A stretch of DNA of 64,000 bases from SKVR01 sp037441525 (lineage in GTDB: Bacteria; Bacteroidota; Bacteroidia; Bacteroidales; UBA7960), in NCBI GenBank assembly GCA_037441525.1, contig JBBISA010000006.1:39622-103621 (forward strand). The letters run 5' to 3'. Positions 10,003 to 19,367 of this stretch are shown piece by piece (position 1 is the stretch's first letter; every line of letters begins with the position of its first letter). The position numbers and the translations under genes were made by a program. A model generated the notes under the pieces. That model ran no database searches. It was not told the DNA's origin and saw only the letters and a program-made list of their open reading frames with translations.

Positions 10003-11352
10003 ATGGATTTTAACAAAGTTCAGAAAATATACTTCCTTGGAATTGGTGGCATTGGAATGAGTGCCCTGGCTCGTTATTTCCAATGGATGGGTAAAGATGT
10101 TTCGGGTTACGACCGCACTCCTACAGACCTTACACGGCAACTCCAGAATGAGGGCATGCAAATCTCCTTCACCGATAGTGCCCACAACCTTCAGGATGGC
10201 ATTGACCTGGTAATATTTACGCCGGCAATTCCTAAAGACAGTATTCTTTACAATCATTTTTTTACCTCCGGATTGCCCATGTTTAAACGGGCACAAATTC
10301 TGGGGATGATTTCTTCGGCCCATCGTACCATTGCAGTTGCCGGTACCCACGGAAAAACCAGTGTTACCAGCATGATCGCCCATATTTTCAAAAAATCAGA
10401 AAAAGGGTTCATGGCATTTTTAGGAGGCATTACTACCAATTACGAAACCAATTTCCTTATTCATGGTCAACCCGAATGGTGTATTGTTGAAGCTGATGAA
10501 TACGATCGCTCATTTCTTAATTTGTCTCCTGAAATAGCGGTAATTACATCAATGGATGCCGACCATTTAGATATTTATGGCACTGCTCAAAGCCTCGAGG
10601 AGTCATTTAAATTATTTGCCGGACGGGTTTCCGGCAATGGCACGCTCATTACTCATAACTCGGTCGAAAAACTAAAGGATATCCATCCTCACCAGCAATA
10701 TTACAAGCTAAAGGGACCTGGTTCATTCTGGGCTGATGATATTAAGGTTGTAAATGGCAGGCTGCAAGGTACTTTTAAACACAGGATGGATGAATGTAGG
10801 ATTGTGTTTGGCTGGGCAGGCATCCATAATCTCGAAAATGCACTGGCAGCAACAGCTGCTGCCCGCAATGCAGGCATCGGCTGGGATTCCATCAGCAGTG
10901 CGCTTTCATCCTTTACAGGGGTGAAACGTCGGTTTGAACTGATTCTTAAAAAAGATGACCTGATTTACATAGATGATTATGCCCATCACCCTGAGGAATT
11001 AAAAACCTGCATCATTTCTGCAAGGGAAATGTATCCGGGCAGGAAGATAACAGGCATTTTTCAACCCCACCTGTTTACCCGCACACGCGATTTTGCAGAT
11101 GGCTTTGCCAGCTCCCTCGATTTACTTGATGAAGCCGTTTTGATGGATATTTATCCTGCCCGTGAGTTACCTATTCCCGGTGTTACTTCGGCCATAATCT
11201 TTAATCAGATGAAGCTTCAGAACAGATTTTATTTGTCCGATTCACAAATAACCAGGTTTGTAGAGAATGGTGAGTTTGAGGTGATTTTAACACTTGGTGC
11301 AGGCAATATCGACACCTATGTTCTACCCATTAAAATGATACTACAAAAATGA
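10003..11352 (+). CDS. murC: UDP-MurNAc:L-alanine ligase MurC
   Basis: First Mur ligase, adding L-alanine to UDP-MurNAc in the cytoplasm. It starts with YFLGIGGIGMSALARYF, holds the P-loop AGTHGKTSVTSMIAH and the EADEYDRSFL segment, and ends with the DDYAHHPEELK and FQPHLFTRT motifs specific to MurC. Length is 449 residues. It overlaps ftsQ by ATGA (11349-11352), a coupled stop-start. Confidence 0.96.
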   Translation: MDFNKVQKIYFLGIGGIGMSALARYFQWMGKDVSGYDRTPTDLTRQLQNEGMQISFTDSAHNLQDGIDLVIFTPAIPKDSILYNHFFTSGLPMFKRAQILGMISSAHRTIAVAGTHGKTSVTSMIAHIFKKSEKGFMAFLGGITTNYETNFLIHGQPEWCIVEADEYDRSFLNLSPEIAVITSMDADHLDIYGTAQSLEESFKLFAGRVSGNGTLITHNSVEKLKDIHPHQQYYKLKGPGSFWADDIKVVNGRLQGTFKHRMDECRIVFGWAGIHNLENALAATAAARNAGIGWDSISSALSSFTGVKRRFELILKKDDLIYIDDYAHHPEELKTCIISAREMYPGRKITGIFQPHLFTRTRDFADGFASSLDLLDEAVLMDIYPARELPIPGVTSAIIFNQMKLQNRFYLSDSQITRFVENGEFEVILTLGAGNIDTYVLPIKMILQK

Positions 11353-12146
11353 TACGACGCATTGCAAAAACCGCCTTCTATATCCTTTCACCATTGGGTG
11401 TATTGGTATTGCTGGGATTTGCCGTGGGCAACAACCAATCGTCGCAGTGTCGCAGTTTTATAGTGAAGATACATGAAGCAACCGAAATAAGGTTTGTTGA
11501 CTCAGCCGATGTGGCAAAACAAGTACATCAGAAAATAGGACAGTTAAACGGGCTTCCAATGAATGCAGTTCCTCTGAAACGAATAGAAGAGTTGATAAAT
11601 ACCATCTATTTTGTTGAAACCAGCAGGGTTTATCGCACCATCGACGGCCATGTAATTGCCGATATTACCCAACGGGAACCAGTTGCCAGGGTAATTAACT
11701 CTATGAACGAGTCATATTATATTGATAAAAACGGAAGACTGATGAGAACCAGCCATCGCTACACCGCCCGCGTGCCCGTGGTTTCAGGATTGGTTAATAC
11801 TCGTTATTCGCCCAATTTCGACATCAGAGAATTGTTGGAATATTCGGAAGAAGAGTTGCTTCCATCACAAATTACAATGATTCAGCTTTTTAGTCTTCTT
11901 GATTATATAAAGAACGATGATTTTTTAAGTGCCTGGGTCGACCAGATATATGTTACCCGCAGTGGTGAGTTTGAACTGGTGCCGCGAAATGGGTTGCATA
12001 CCATCGAAATTGGCGATGCGGGTGATCTGGAAATGAAATTTTCGAAACTAATTAAGTTTTATAAAAATGGGCTTACCCAAGTTGGATGGGGCCATTATAA
12101 AAGAATCAATTTAAAGTATAAAAATCAGGTTGTTTGTTCAAAATAA
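11349..12146 (+). CDS. ftsQ: Cell division protein FtsQ
   Basis: Bitopic membrane protein of 265 residues: short basic cytoplasmic tail, one transmembrane segment near residues 9-28, then a periplasmic region whose pattern (mixed alpha/beta with a DITQREPVARVIN strand and YYIDKNGRLM) fits the FtsQ POTRA-beta fold. In the divisome it bridges FtsL to the rest of the complex. FtsQ is weakly conserved, so the place between murC and ftsA carries much of the weight. Confidence 0.88.
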   Translation: MIRRIAKTAFYILSPLGVLVLLGFAVGNNQSSQCRSFIVKIHEATEIRFVDSADVAKQVHQKIGQLNGLPMNAVPLKRIEELINTIYFVETSRVYRTIDGHVIADITQREPVARVINSMNESYYIDKNGRLMRTSHRYTARVPVVSGLVNTRYSPNFDIRELLEYSEEELLPSQITMIQLFSLLDYIKNDDFLSAWVDQIYVTRSGEFELVPRNGLHTIEIGDAGDLEMKFSKLIKFYKNGLTQVGWGHYKRINLKYKNQVVCSK

Positions 12147-12154
12147 ATGCTGCT

Positions 12155-13429
12155 ATGGTACAATCAGAAATTATTGTAGGTCTTGATATCGGTTCAACAA
12201 AAATTGCCTGCATTGTTGGGCGAAAAAACGAGTATGGCAAACTCGAAATTCTTGGTATGGGCAAAAGTCCATCCCTTGGTGTAAACAGGGGGGTGGTGGC
12301 CAATATACAACACACGGTAGATTCTATTCGGGCGGCGGTTACTGAAGCAGAGCAAAGGTCGGGTGTAGAGATAAGGGTGGTAAATGTGGGCATAGCCGGG
12401 CAGCATATTCGCAGCCTGCAGCACCGTGGCAGTATTATGCGAAACTCTATTGATGAAGAAATAGACCAGAAAGATGTGGATGACCTGATTGATAATATGT
12501 TCAAACTGGTTTTGCCTCCAGGTGAAGAGATAATCCATGTTATCCCACAGGATTATATTATTGACAACGAACATGGAATACGCACTCCTATCGGGCATGC
12601 CGGGCGTTGCCTCGAAGCAAATTTTCATATTATTACCGGACAACTGGCAGCCGCCAAAAATATTGAGAAGTGTGTTTCCAAGGCTGGCCTGCGAATAGAA
12701 GATTTAATCCTCGAACCATTGGCATCTTCAGAAGCTGTGCTTAGTGCCGAAGAAAAGGAAGCAGGGGTGGTACTTGTCGATATTGGCGGGGGTACCACCG
12801 ATATTGCCATTTTCCAGGATGATATTATCAGACATACCGCAGTTATTCCACTTGGAGGAAATGTTATTACTGATGATATCAAGGAAGGATGTTCCATAAT
12901 CAGATCCCAGGCTGAGGCTTTGAAGGTAAACTTTGGTTCGGCGCTGGCCAGCGAAAACCGCGATGAAGAGATTGTTTCCATCCCTGGCCTCAAAGGTCGC
13001 GACCCCAAAGAAATATCGCTCCGGAATCTGGCAAGTATTATCCAGGCTCGCACCGAAGAAATTATTGAAAATGTATATTATGAAATACGGAATTCAGGCC
13101 TTGAAAACAAACTGATTGCCGGTATAGTCCTAACCGGTGGCGGTAGTCAGCTTAAGCATATTGCCCAGCTTACATCATTCATTACCGGCATGGATACACG
13201 CATAGGCTATCCAAGCGAGCACCTTGCCAAGGCTCCCACCGATGAAGTTTCAAAACCCATGCATGCCACGGGGGTAGGGCTTGTAATCCAGGGATTTAAG
13301 AATGTAGAAAAGCAAAAACGGCGAAAAGAATCCAAGGTTTCTACCCACTCACAAAAAAACAAAGGCAGTTTCTTCGATGTAATTATAAAACGTAGCAAAC
13401 AGTTTTTCGAAAACGATCAGACGGAATAA
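12155..13429 (+). CDS. ftsA: Cell division protein FtsA
   Basis: Actin-like ATPase that anchors FtsZ to the membrane. Actin-fold phosphate motifs are visible: VGLDIGSTKIACIVG at the N-terminus and VVLVDIGGGTTDIAIF in the middle, with the FtsA-specific 1C domain between them and LTGGGSQL later. The basic, hydrophobic C-terminal end (FFDVIIKRSKQFF) is a likely amphipathic membrane anchor. The ATG at 12155 (424 residues) is preferred to an upstream in-frame TTG at 12134 that overlaps ftsQ. Confidence 0.96.
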   Translation: MVQSEIIVGLDIGSTKIACIVGRKNEYGKLEILGMGKSPSLGVNRGVVANIQHTVDSIRAAVTEAEQRSGVEIRVVNVGIAGQHIRSLQHRGSIMRNSIDEEIDQKDVDDLIDNMFKLVLPPGEEIIHVIPQDYIIDNEHGIRTPIGHAGRCLEANFHIITGQLAAAKNIEKCVSKAGLRIEDLILEPLASSEAVLSAEEKEAGVVLVDIGGGTTDIAIFQDDIIRHTAVIPLGGNVITDDIKEGCSIIRSQAEALKVNFGSALASENRDEEIVSIPGLKGRDPKEISLRNLASIIQARTEEIIENVYYEIRNSGLENKLIAGIVLTGGGSQLKHIAQLTSFITGMDTRIGYPSEHLAKAPTDEVSKPMHATGVGLVIQGFKNVEKQKRRKESKVSTHSQKNKGSFFDVIIKRSKQFFENDQTE

Positions 13430-13434
13430 TCTAT

Positions 13435-13468
13435 TTATTAACATTTTTAGCTAAAAACCTGTTAATAA
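13435..13468 (+). repeat. Long inverted repeat between ftsA and ftsZ
   Basis: TTATTAACA (13435-13443) is the exact reverse complement of TGTTAATAA (13460-13468), and the space between holds a perfect 14-nt palindrome, TTTTTAGCTAAAAA (13444-13457), plus CC. Folded, this is one long AU-rich stem 6 nt after the ftsA stop. It has no good U-tract, so it is a weak terminator candidate; RNA processing or protein binding ahead of ftsZ are alternatives. Confidence 0.6.
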
Positions 13469-13527
13469 AAACCTTACAAGCTTAAAACAATTATTTCCTT
13501 AAATAACTACTTTAGACCCAGAAATAT

Positions 13528-15075
13528 ATGAAAACAGACATGATAAATTTCGACTTACCAAAAAACCAATCATCCGACATCAAAGTTCTTGGTGTGGGCG
13601 GCGGTGGTAGCAACGCTGTAAACTATATGTTCAGCCAGGGTATTGAGGGCGTTGACTTTATCGTCTGCAATACCGATGCCCAGGCGCTCGAAGTAAGCCC
13701 TGTGCCCAACAAAGTGCAGTTGGGGGTTAGCCTTACCGAAGGCAAAGGTGCCGGAAACCTGCCCGAAGTAGGCAAAAATGCCGCTATTGAAGATATTGAC
13801 CGCATCAAAGATATTCTTGAGAAGAATACCAAAATGCTCTTTATCACAGCAGGCATGGGGGGTGGAACCGGTACTGGAGCTGCCCCTGTTATTGCAAAGG
13901 TGAGTCGCGAACTCAACATCCTTACCGTGGGTATTGTTACCTTGCCATTCTCATTCGAAGGGCGAAAAAGGCGTATTCATGCCGAAGAAGGCATCAGAGA
14001 GCTAAAGCAAAACGTAGATGCGCTGATAATTATAAGCAACGATAAACTGCGCGAACTGTATGGTAATCTCACCTTTACCGATGCATTCTCCAAGGCCGAC
14101 AATGTGCTTACCACTGCTGCCAAAGGTATTGCTGAGATAATTACGATAACCGGCGGAATTAATGTTGACTTTGCCGATGTTAAAACCGTAATGTCAAACA
14201 GCGGTGTTGCCATTATGGGCAGCGGCGCCGCCGAAGGAGAGAACAGGGCTGTCAGAGCAGTTGAAATGGCGCTCGCTTCACCACTTCTCAACGATAATAA
14301 TATAAAAGGGGCAAGCAATGTGCTTCTCAATATTGTCAGCGGCAAGGAAGAAATCCTTATGGATGAGATTACCGAAATTACTGAGTATATTCAGATGGAA
14401 GCCGGTTCAACTGCCGATATTATCTGGGGGTGTGGCAGGGATGAATCTCTCGGGAATAAGATCAATGTTATTATTGTGGCAACAGGGTTTGGAGAAAATA
14501 CCGATCTGGGCTTTAATATCGATAATCGTCAGTCAGAGAAAAAGATAGTGCAGCTTGAAAATACAATATCTCCAAAACCGGAAGTCAGAGCTGATGATGA
14601 TCACGGATTCCGGCTCATCAATAAACCTGTTCAGCAACAATCTTCAGGTTCATCCACATCTGAAACCAGCAAACCTGCGCAAATTCAGATTCCTGTCGAT
14701 TTTGATACTCCCCCTGCTCAAACCCAAACCCCATCTGTGCCCAATGTTTTTATCAGAAAAACTGATACGGTGTCCCAGAATAGCGAAATTAAAAAGCCCG
14801 AACCTAAACCCGAATACAACGGGGGAGACGGCGATTTGATGCGTGCCAAATCACATGAACGTGAGCAACGCCTAAGAGAATTAAGCATTAAGATTAAAAC
14901 CCCTGACGGCCTTCTTGATGTTGAAAAAGAACCTGCCTATCTGCGACGCAATGTAACACTTAATTCTGTCCCGGCCAGTAATGAGTCTCATGTTTCACGA
15001 TATACTTTGTTCGATGGCAATGGCAGCACACAGATAAAATCTAATAACTCTTTCCTTCACGATAATGTTGACTAA
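13528..15075 (+). CDS. ftsZ: Cell division protein FtsZ
   Basis: Tubulin-like GTPase that forms the division ring. VLGVGGGGSNAVNYM begins at about residue 20 and the tubulin signature GGGTGTG is at 111-117. The catalytic-loop region (NVDFADVKTVM) follows. At 515 residues it is longer than the E. coli protein: a linker rich in Pro, Gln and Ser from about residue 345 leads to the Bacteroidota C-terminal peptide EPAYLRRNVTL and a further tail. The 98-nt gap before it, with an inverted repeat and an imperfect TACTTTAG box (13508-13515), suggests its own promoter besides operon read-through. Confidence 0.97.
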   Translation: MKTDMINFDLPKNQSSDIKVLGVGGGGSNAVNYMFSQGIEGVDFIVCNTDAQALEVSPVPNKVQLGVSLTEGKGAGNLPEVGKNAAIEDIDRIKDILEKNTKMLFITAGMGGGTGTGAAPVIAKVSRELNILTVGIVTLPFSFEGRKRRIHAEEGIRELKQNVDALIIISNDKLRELYGNLTFTDAFSKADNVLTTAAKGIAEIITITGGINVDFADVKTVMSNSGVAIMGSGAAEGENRAVRAVEMALASPLLNDNNIKGASNVLLNIVSGKEEILMDEITEITEYIQMEAGSTADIIWGCGRDESLGNKINVIIVATGFGENTDLGFNIDNRQSEKKIVQLENTISPKPEVRADDDHGFRLINKPVQQQSSGSSTSETSKPAQIQIPVDFDTPPAQTQTPSVPNVFIRKTDTVSQNSEIKKPEPKPEYNGGDGDLMRAKSHEREQRLRELSIKIKTPDGLLDVEKEPAYLRRNVTLNSVPASNESHVSRYTLFDGNGSTQIKSNNSFLHDNVD

Positions 15076-15108
15076 AGACCAGTAGTGTGATTCTCTTTCC
15101 CTTATTAC

Positions 15109-15132
15109 ACCCCGCACCAGGCGGGGTTTTTT
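15109..15132 (+). terminator. Intrinsic terminator after ftsZ
   Basis: ACCCCGC (15109-15115), a 5-nt loop, GCGGGGT (15121-15127) and a run of T. A strong GC stem with a U-tract 34 nt after the ftsZ stop marks the end of the dcw operon. Confidence 0.9.
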
Positions 15133-15172
15133 GTAAAATAATAAAGATGTGGGGGCGTGGGATTTTAATTTG

Positions 15173-15180
15173 TAAATTTG
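15173..15180 (+). promoter_or_regulatory. Bacteroidota -7 box for the YqeY-like gene
   Basis: TAAATTTG fits the -7 consensus TAnnTTTG, 25 nt before the ATG at 15206 and after the ftsZ terminator. No clear -33 TTG is seen, so this is moderate evidence. Confidence 0.5.
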
Positions 15181-15205
15181 TTTATCAATCTAATTTATAT
15201 GTATT

Positions 15206-15652
15206 ATGAGCCTGATAGAAACCATTGACAATGACATTAAAGGTGCCATGCTTGCACGCGAGAAAGGTAAACTTGAAGCATTAAGAGCCATTAAAAATGC
15301 CCTTCTGGTTCAAAGAACGGAGAAGGGTTCAGTCGAAATTGATCACGATACAGAAATAAAACTTCTGCAACGATTGGTAAAACAGCGCAAGGAAGCTGCA
15401 GAACTTTTCAACACCCAGGGAAGGAAAGACCTTAGTGAAGTGGAGTTATTTCAGGCAGAGATTATCGAAACTTATTTACCTCAAAAACTATCATTGGAGG
15501 AGATTACCGGTATAATCAAGGCAATTATTGCCGAAACCGGCGCCAAAGACTTGAAAGACCTGGGCAAGGTAATGGGACGTGCAACAAAGGAATTAGCCGG
15601 AAAAGCTGACAATAAGCAGGTGGCAGATATGATCAGGTCTCTACTGTCATGA
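15206..15652 (+). CDS. GatB/YqeY-domain protein
   Basis: A 148-residue helical protein that matches the stand-alone YqeY family: a helical bundle with LRAIKNALL near residue 30, LVKQRKEAAELF near 63, then the small C-terminal domain (ETGAKDLKDLGKVMGRATKELAGKAD, split here only by description). The fold is shared with the tail of GatB in the tRNA amidotransferase. The cellular role of YqeY alone is not well known; a link to tRNA binding is inferred from the domain. The gene stands alone between two terminators. Confidence 0.88.
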   Translation: MSLIETIDNDIKGAMLAREKGKLEALRAIKNALLVQRTEKGSVEIDHDTEIKLLQRLVKQRKEAAELFNTQGRKDLSEVELFQAEIIETYLPQKLSLEEITGIIKAIIAETGAKDLKDLGKVMGRATKELAGKADNKQVADMIRSLLS

Positions 15653-15671
15653 TACCTGCAAAGGTTAAATG

Positions 15672-15718
15672 GCAAAAAGGTTGCGGTTTTTTTTTAACCG
15701 TAACCTTTTTGCTTTTTA
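15672..15718 (+). terminator. Intrinsic terminator after the YqeY-like gene
   Basis: GCAAAAAGGTTGCGGTT (15672-15688) pairs with AACCGTAACCTTTTTGC (15696-15712) with one G-T wobble, then a T run. The stem is AT-rich at its base and could act in both directions, also serving the convergent gene ending at 15787. Confidence 0.85.
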
Positions 15719-15786
15719 AGTATATAAGGTTAATTGGGTGGAATCAGGCAAGATTATTAGTTTACCCGTTATTTACCCATTAGATA

Positions 15787-16248
15787 TTAATCAAACTCTT
15801 TTTCCATTACTAAGGCACCTTCTTCGTTATACATTTTCCAGATTCCTGTTCTTTTTCCTTTGTAATAGGTCATGTCATAAAGAAGGGTACCTTTTTCATC
15901 CCACACCAGCCATTTGCCATCCTTTTCTCCATCAAGGTAACGGGCCTCTGCAATCAGAATTCCTTTTTCATTATAGGTTTTCCATGTTCCATCCATTTTT
16001 CCAAGTTTATATGACCTGATCTCATGTAGTTTTCCATTGGGATGATATACCCTGGTTTCACCGTCAAACATTCCGTTGTTAAAACGTATTTCCATTTGTA
16101 CATTTCCATCGGGAAACTTTTCATTATGGATGCCAGTAAATGGTTTATAATCAGAACCGTAGTATATGCCGGCCCTTTCGGTAATTTGCCCAACAAGCGT
16201 TGAGAATGCCAGAAAGTTTAATGCGAAGAGTAAGGCTAATGTTTTCAT
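15787..16248 (-). CDS. Exported MORN-repeat (YwqK-like) protein
   Basis: 153 residues with a cleavable signal peptide (residues 1 to about 20, ending LVGQ). The rest is about five tandem 20-25-residue repeats of the form YxNGKLxxxxxYKxGKxDGxWKxYNEKG, the MORN-variant pattern often annotated as a YwqK-family antitoxin. The toxin-antitoxin label in this family is poorly supported, and no toxin gene is next to it. Bacteroidota have many secreted or periplasmic copies of unknown role. A TATCTTTG box on the - strand lies about 50 nt upstream. Confidence 0.8.
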   Translation of the reverse strand: MKTLALLFALNFLAFSTLVGQITERAGIYYGSDYKPFTGIHNEKFPDGNVQMEIRFNNGMFDGETRVYHPNGKLHEIRSYKLGKMDGTWKTYNEKGILIAEARYLDGEKDGKWLVWDEKGTLLYDMTYYKGKRTGIWKMYNEEGALVMEKEFD

Positions 16249-16297
16249 GGCTGTATCTCCTATAGTTTAGTGGCTATTGTGATAATTATTGATACAA

Positions 16298-16305
16298 CAA
16301 AGATA
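16298..16305 (-). promoter_or_regulatory. -7 box for the MORN-repeat gene
   Basis: On the - strand this reads TATCTTTG, an exact TAnnTTTG match, giving an expected 5' leader of about 43 nt. No -33 TTG was found at the right distance. Confidence 0.5.
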
Positions 16306-16391
16306 ATAATATTAACAGTAAATTAATCATTTATTAATGTTAAGTTTACATGCAGGTAACGAAAAATTAACATTGAATTTTTAAGTTGTTG

Positions 16392-16961
16392 TTATTCAGC
16401 AACATCGTACCTCCATTCTTTTTTAACAATATCATACTTTAACCTAACGTCGGGCCATTCAATCCGATTATCGTTTTCAATTGATTCCCTTATGGAATTA
16501 TCAATAAGTTTTGGGAAAAAAACATCAGCCATTTCCCTGAGTAATTCTTCATCGAACACATGAGTAACGAAGACTTCTTCATACCAGGTAATATTGAAAT
16601 TCTCATCCAATCTTAGTTTACCGCCAATAGCGCGTCTGTTCCCTTCAATATGTCGTGATGGTCTTATCATATAGAAAAAGTGATCGCCATTTTCATTTAC
16701 AAAATACATGTATATTTCATAATTCTTCGAGCCTTCAATATAAAACGGTCGGTATTGAGGGTCGTGCCGGGTTTCCCAGTCTGCATTGCGGGGTTTTACG
16801 CCCATATAGGTAACAATATCAGTTTTTAGAGTGTCGATAATTTCGGCAGGAATATAATTATTGATGTTGTATTGATTCTTATTGGTCGCTTTTTTACAAT
16901 TAGAAAATAAAAAAGCAAGTGACAATATAATCAGAATGCTTAAAAAAGTGTTTCTTTTCAT
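16392..16961 (-). CDS. Hypothetical lipoprotein
   Basis: 189 residues beginning with a lipoprotein signal: basic start, hydrophobic core, then FLFSNC with the lipidated Cys at residue 22. The residues after the Cys are Lys-Lys, not acidic, which in this phylum argues against the surface-export signal and for a periplasm-facing lipoprotein; this is inference. The mature part is acidic, rich in aromatic residues (YMYFVNENGDHFFYMIRPSRH), and has no family I recognise. It follows the terminator of the next gene, so it is probably transcribed alone. Confidence 0.7.
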   Translation of the reverse strand: MKRNTFLSILIILSLAFLFSNCKKATNKNQYNINNYIPAEIIDTLKTDIVTYMGVKPRNADWETRHDPQYRPFYIEGSKNYEIYMYFVNENGDHFFYMIRPSRHIEGNRRAIGGKLRLDENFNITWYEEVFVTHVFDEELLREMADVFFPKLIDNSIRESIENDNRIEWPDVRLKYDIVKKEWRYDVAE

Positions 16962-17005
16962 GCTTTTAGTTTACCTTAAAATTCTTTTGATGAATTGATT
17001 AAACT

Positions 17006-17039
17006 AAAAACAGCAGGAGTACTTCTCCTGCTGTTTTTT
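17006..17039 (-). terminator. Intrinsic terminator after the beta-helix lipoprotein gene
   Basis: CAGCAGGAG and CTCCTGCTG flank a TACTT loop, with A-rich and T-rich sides, so the hairpin can stop transcription in both directions. It lies 26 nt past the stop of the - strand gene ending at 17065. Confidence 0.88.
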
Positions 17040-17064
17040 AGCAATTTATTAGAGAATAATTTTC

Positions 17065-18909
17065 TTAGAAGTAAACTTTAACACCTGGCAACCATTCAGC
17101 CCAGCCAGCAGTCCAGTTGGTTGTTCCAAACGCGCCCACATAGTTAACTTTTTGGAATCTATCGGCATCAGCGGCAGGGACATTATCCCATTTGGCGGCA
17201 GTTAACAACATTGAGCCTGAAACTGGTAGAACTCCAGGATAGGCTACCAGGTCGAAAATGGTAGGATTAATGCCAGCATCAGTCCATTTGGTCAGTCTCT
17301 TATTGCCATATTCGGTTTTGTTAAACCATTCAACCACTTCAAAGCCTGGAGCGCGCACAGTTGGGCCATCTTGTTTAAGAGATGTACCACGAGGTACATT
17401 GGGATGGTTGACTCTTGCAACACCATTACCATCAAGGAAGGGAAGACCTGCAACTGCACCTTCAACTGCTGCATCATAAGCAGAACCATAGCCATTCCCG
17501 CCCCATCCGTCAACGCCAGCAATAATAACATTTCTTAGTCTTAACTCATCACTCATGGCGTGTGCACTTGAGTTGCCGCGTTCATCATCGATGTAAATAC
17601 CAGCGGGGAAACCTGTAATGAAGGAATTATATATACGCAACATGCTATTGCGTCTTAATTGAGCACCATGCTGATAATTTGTATTGATAGGTGTTTCGCG
17701 GGTTTTCTTAGGCCCGATAACAGTTACATTGGCAAAACGTGCAGCAGTAAAAGGAGTTGCTCCCGAACCCGAACCATTGTTATCTACCTCAAAACCGTTT
17801 GAACCAGACTGGTCAGCAAGGTTGGCATCGCGAATTACTAAAGCAAATTGAACAAAGCCTTGATAACCGAAATCAACATCAAGATCATCGTCTAAGTTGC
17901 GATATGCGATGAGGTATTTGGCATCTACAGAACCACCAAACCATTCAAATGCATCGTCAAGACCGTATGATGCCTGAACATATTCGAAAACGGTACCTTT
18001 ACCAACACTTCCCATGGTAAGTGAGTTTACCTCTTCATTGGGGTTAATGGGAATTCCGGCATACTCGATACGCACATACTTCAAAGTACCTGATGATTCG
18101 TTTGCATCATTCAGATCAACAGTACCACCGTGCCATGCGCCGTAACCACCTTCCATCTGAACGTTTTCGCCCTGGTTGTTTCTAACTCTGCCGCAGATAA
18201 CAAGCCCACCCCAGTCGCCGGGTAATCTTTGCCCTATGGCAGCTTCAGAAGTCATTACAATTGGATTGTCAGGAGTCCCTATGGCGTTGATTTTGCTGCC
18301 ACGTTGTACCACAAGAGTACCCTTGGTTTCTTTGTCACCAATAATAAGTGTACCGGCTTGTATGGTCAGGTTGCCTGTTGCTTGAATAAAACTATTGTCT
18401 TGTTGTCTTTCATCACGTCCTACTCTTACAAATCCATTCAAACGGTAGATTGTATCAGAAGACCAAAGGCGATTGCCAATGATATTACCAGCAGGTACAT
18501 CTTTGATGGGTTTTGCTGTAACCCTTACTGCAAACGTTGCAACCTCTGATGTTCTTTCTTTTGAATCAACGGCTGAAAAGGTGATGTTAACTGTTGACCC
18601 GATAGGTGCATCTATAACGTATTCATAGGTCCATTGCAAGGTGGTCGGATTGCCTGTTATAGTTTCAGTTTTTGAAGGAACACCATTCTTTAACACAATA
18701 ATTGACGCAAGGCCTTCTGGTGCATTAATAGTAAGGGTTGTTGATACTTTTGAACCAATGCTGTTTGATGCTTGTGAAGAGCTTAAGGTAATACTTGGCT
18801 TATCCTTAAGTGCCACTTCGTCTTCGCAGGATTGGAAAATCAAGGCTGTAGCCATAAGCCCCCAAAGCATTGTTTTTAACCATTTAATTGTTAATTGTTT
18901 CATTTTCAT
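17065..18909 (-). CDS. Beta-helix-like surface lipoprotein next to a TonB receptor
   Basis: 614 residues. The signal ends in IFQSC with the lipidated Cys at residue 28, followed by Glu-Asp-Glu, the acidic pattern that in Bacteroidota can direct lipoproteins to the cell surface. Residues about 37-130 look like an Ig-like domain. The rest has short strand repeats (LTIQAGTLIIG, GTLVVQRGSKINAIG) and AFEWFGGSVDAKYLIAYRN, as in right-handed parallel beta-helix proteins. It is divergent from the TonB receptor at 19368, which suggests a joint role in substrate capture. The substrate is unknown. Related proteins are often labelled multidrug transporter, which nothing here supports. Confidence 0.75.
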   Translation of the reverse strand: MKMKQLTIKWLKTMLWGLMATALIFQSCEDEVALKDKPSITLSSSQASNSIGSKVSTTLTINAPEGLASIIVLKNGVPSKTETITGNPTTLQWTYEYVIDAPIGSTVNITFSAVDSKERTSEVATFAVRVTAKPIKDVPAGNIIGNRLWSSDTIYRLNGFVRVGRDERQQDNSFIQATGNLTIQAGTLIIGDKETKGTLVVQRGSKINAIGTPDNPIVMTSEAAIGQRLPGDWGGLVICGRVRNNQGENVQMEGGYGAWHGGTVDLNDANESSGTLKYVRIEYAGIPINPNEEVNSLTMGSVGKGTVFEYVQASYGLDDAFEWFGGSVDAKYLIAYRNLDDDLDVDFGYQGFVQFALVIRDANLADQSGSNGFEVDNNGSGSGATPFTAARFANVTVIGPKKTRETPINTNYQHGAQLRRNSMLRIYNSFITGFPAGIYIDDERGNSSAHAMSDELRLRNVIIAGVDGWGGNGYGSAYDAAVEGAVAGLPFLDGNGVARVNHPNVPRGTSLKQDGPTVRAPGFEVVEWFNKTEYGNKRLTKWTDAGINPTIFDLVAYPGVLPVSGSMLLTAAKWDNVPAADADRFQKVNYVGAFGTTNWTAGWAEWLPGVKVYF

Positions 18910-18982
18910 CTTTTTAATTTTTAATTAAGATTTACATTGAAGTGATTGAATAGAGATTGAAATTTCCATTTTATCATCATGG

Positions 18983-18990
18983 CAAAAGTA
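18983..18990 (-). promoter_or_regulatory. -7 box for the beta-helix lipoprotein gene
   Basis: On the - strand TACTTTTG, an exact TAnnTTTG match about 73 nt before the ATG at 18909. Confidence 0.5.
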
Positions 18991-19323
18991 AAGTTGCAAT
19001 GTAAACTTAGCTTTAAATAATTATGACGAAATCATTAACATTATGATTATCAGTTGATAATGTGATAGCGGTATAGTGGAATTCGTTAAATATGAATAGA
19101 TTTCCTTTTTTTTTTGGAGATAAATTTATTCGTAAAGTCAAAAAAATTAAATATGAAAAATGAAAATGAAAGCTGTACTTATTGGCTTGATATATAGTTA
19201 GATAAGCTTGCAAAATTCAATAATAATTACTTGATATAAATAATTTGATTATTTCCCTGGCAATTAATATAGCCCTAATAGAATCATAACAATTACTTAA
19301 CATTCAATACAAAACCTATGAAG

Positions 19324-19331
19324 TAATTTTG
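19324..19331 (+). promoter_or_regulatory. -7 box for the TonB receptor gene
   Basis: TAATTTTG fits TAnnTTTG and lies 37 nt before the ATG at 19368. No good -33 element is seen. Confidence 0.45.
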
Positions 19332-19367
19332 CCCCTGATTATTTAAATAACTAATTATAATATTTTA

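Larger units (their letters stand above)
18910..19367. other. Divergent intergenic region of the lipoprotein/receptor pair
   Basis: 458 nt, very AT-rich, between two outward-facing genes. It holds -7 box matches for both sides (18983-18990 on -, 19324-19331 on +). No gene-like reading frame is convincing. The length leaves room for a regulator site, but I found no clear operator. Confidence 0.6.

Noticed and set aside
15787..16248. Toxin-antitoxin system based on the YwqK-like label
   Set aside because: The protein is an exported MORN-repeat protein and no toxin gene is adjacent.
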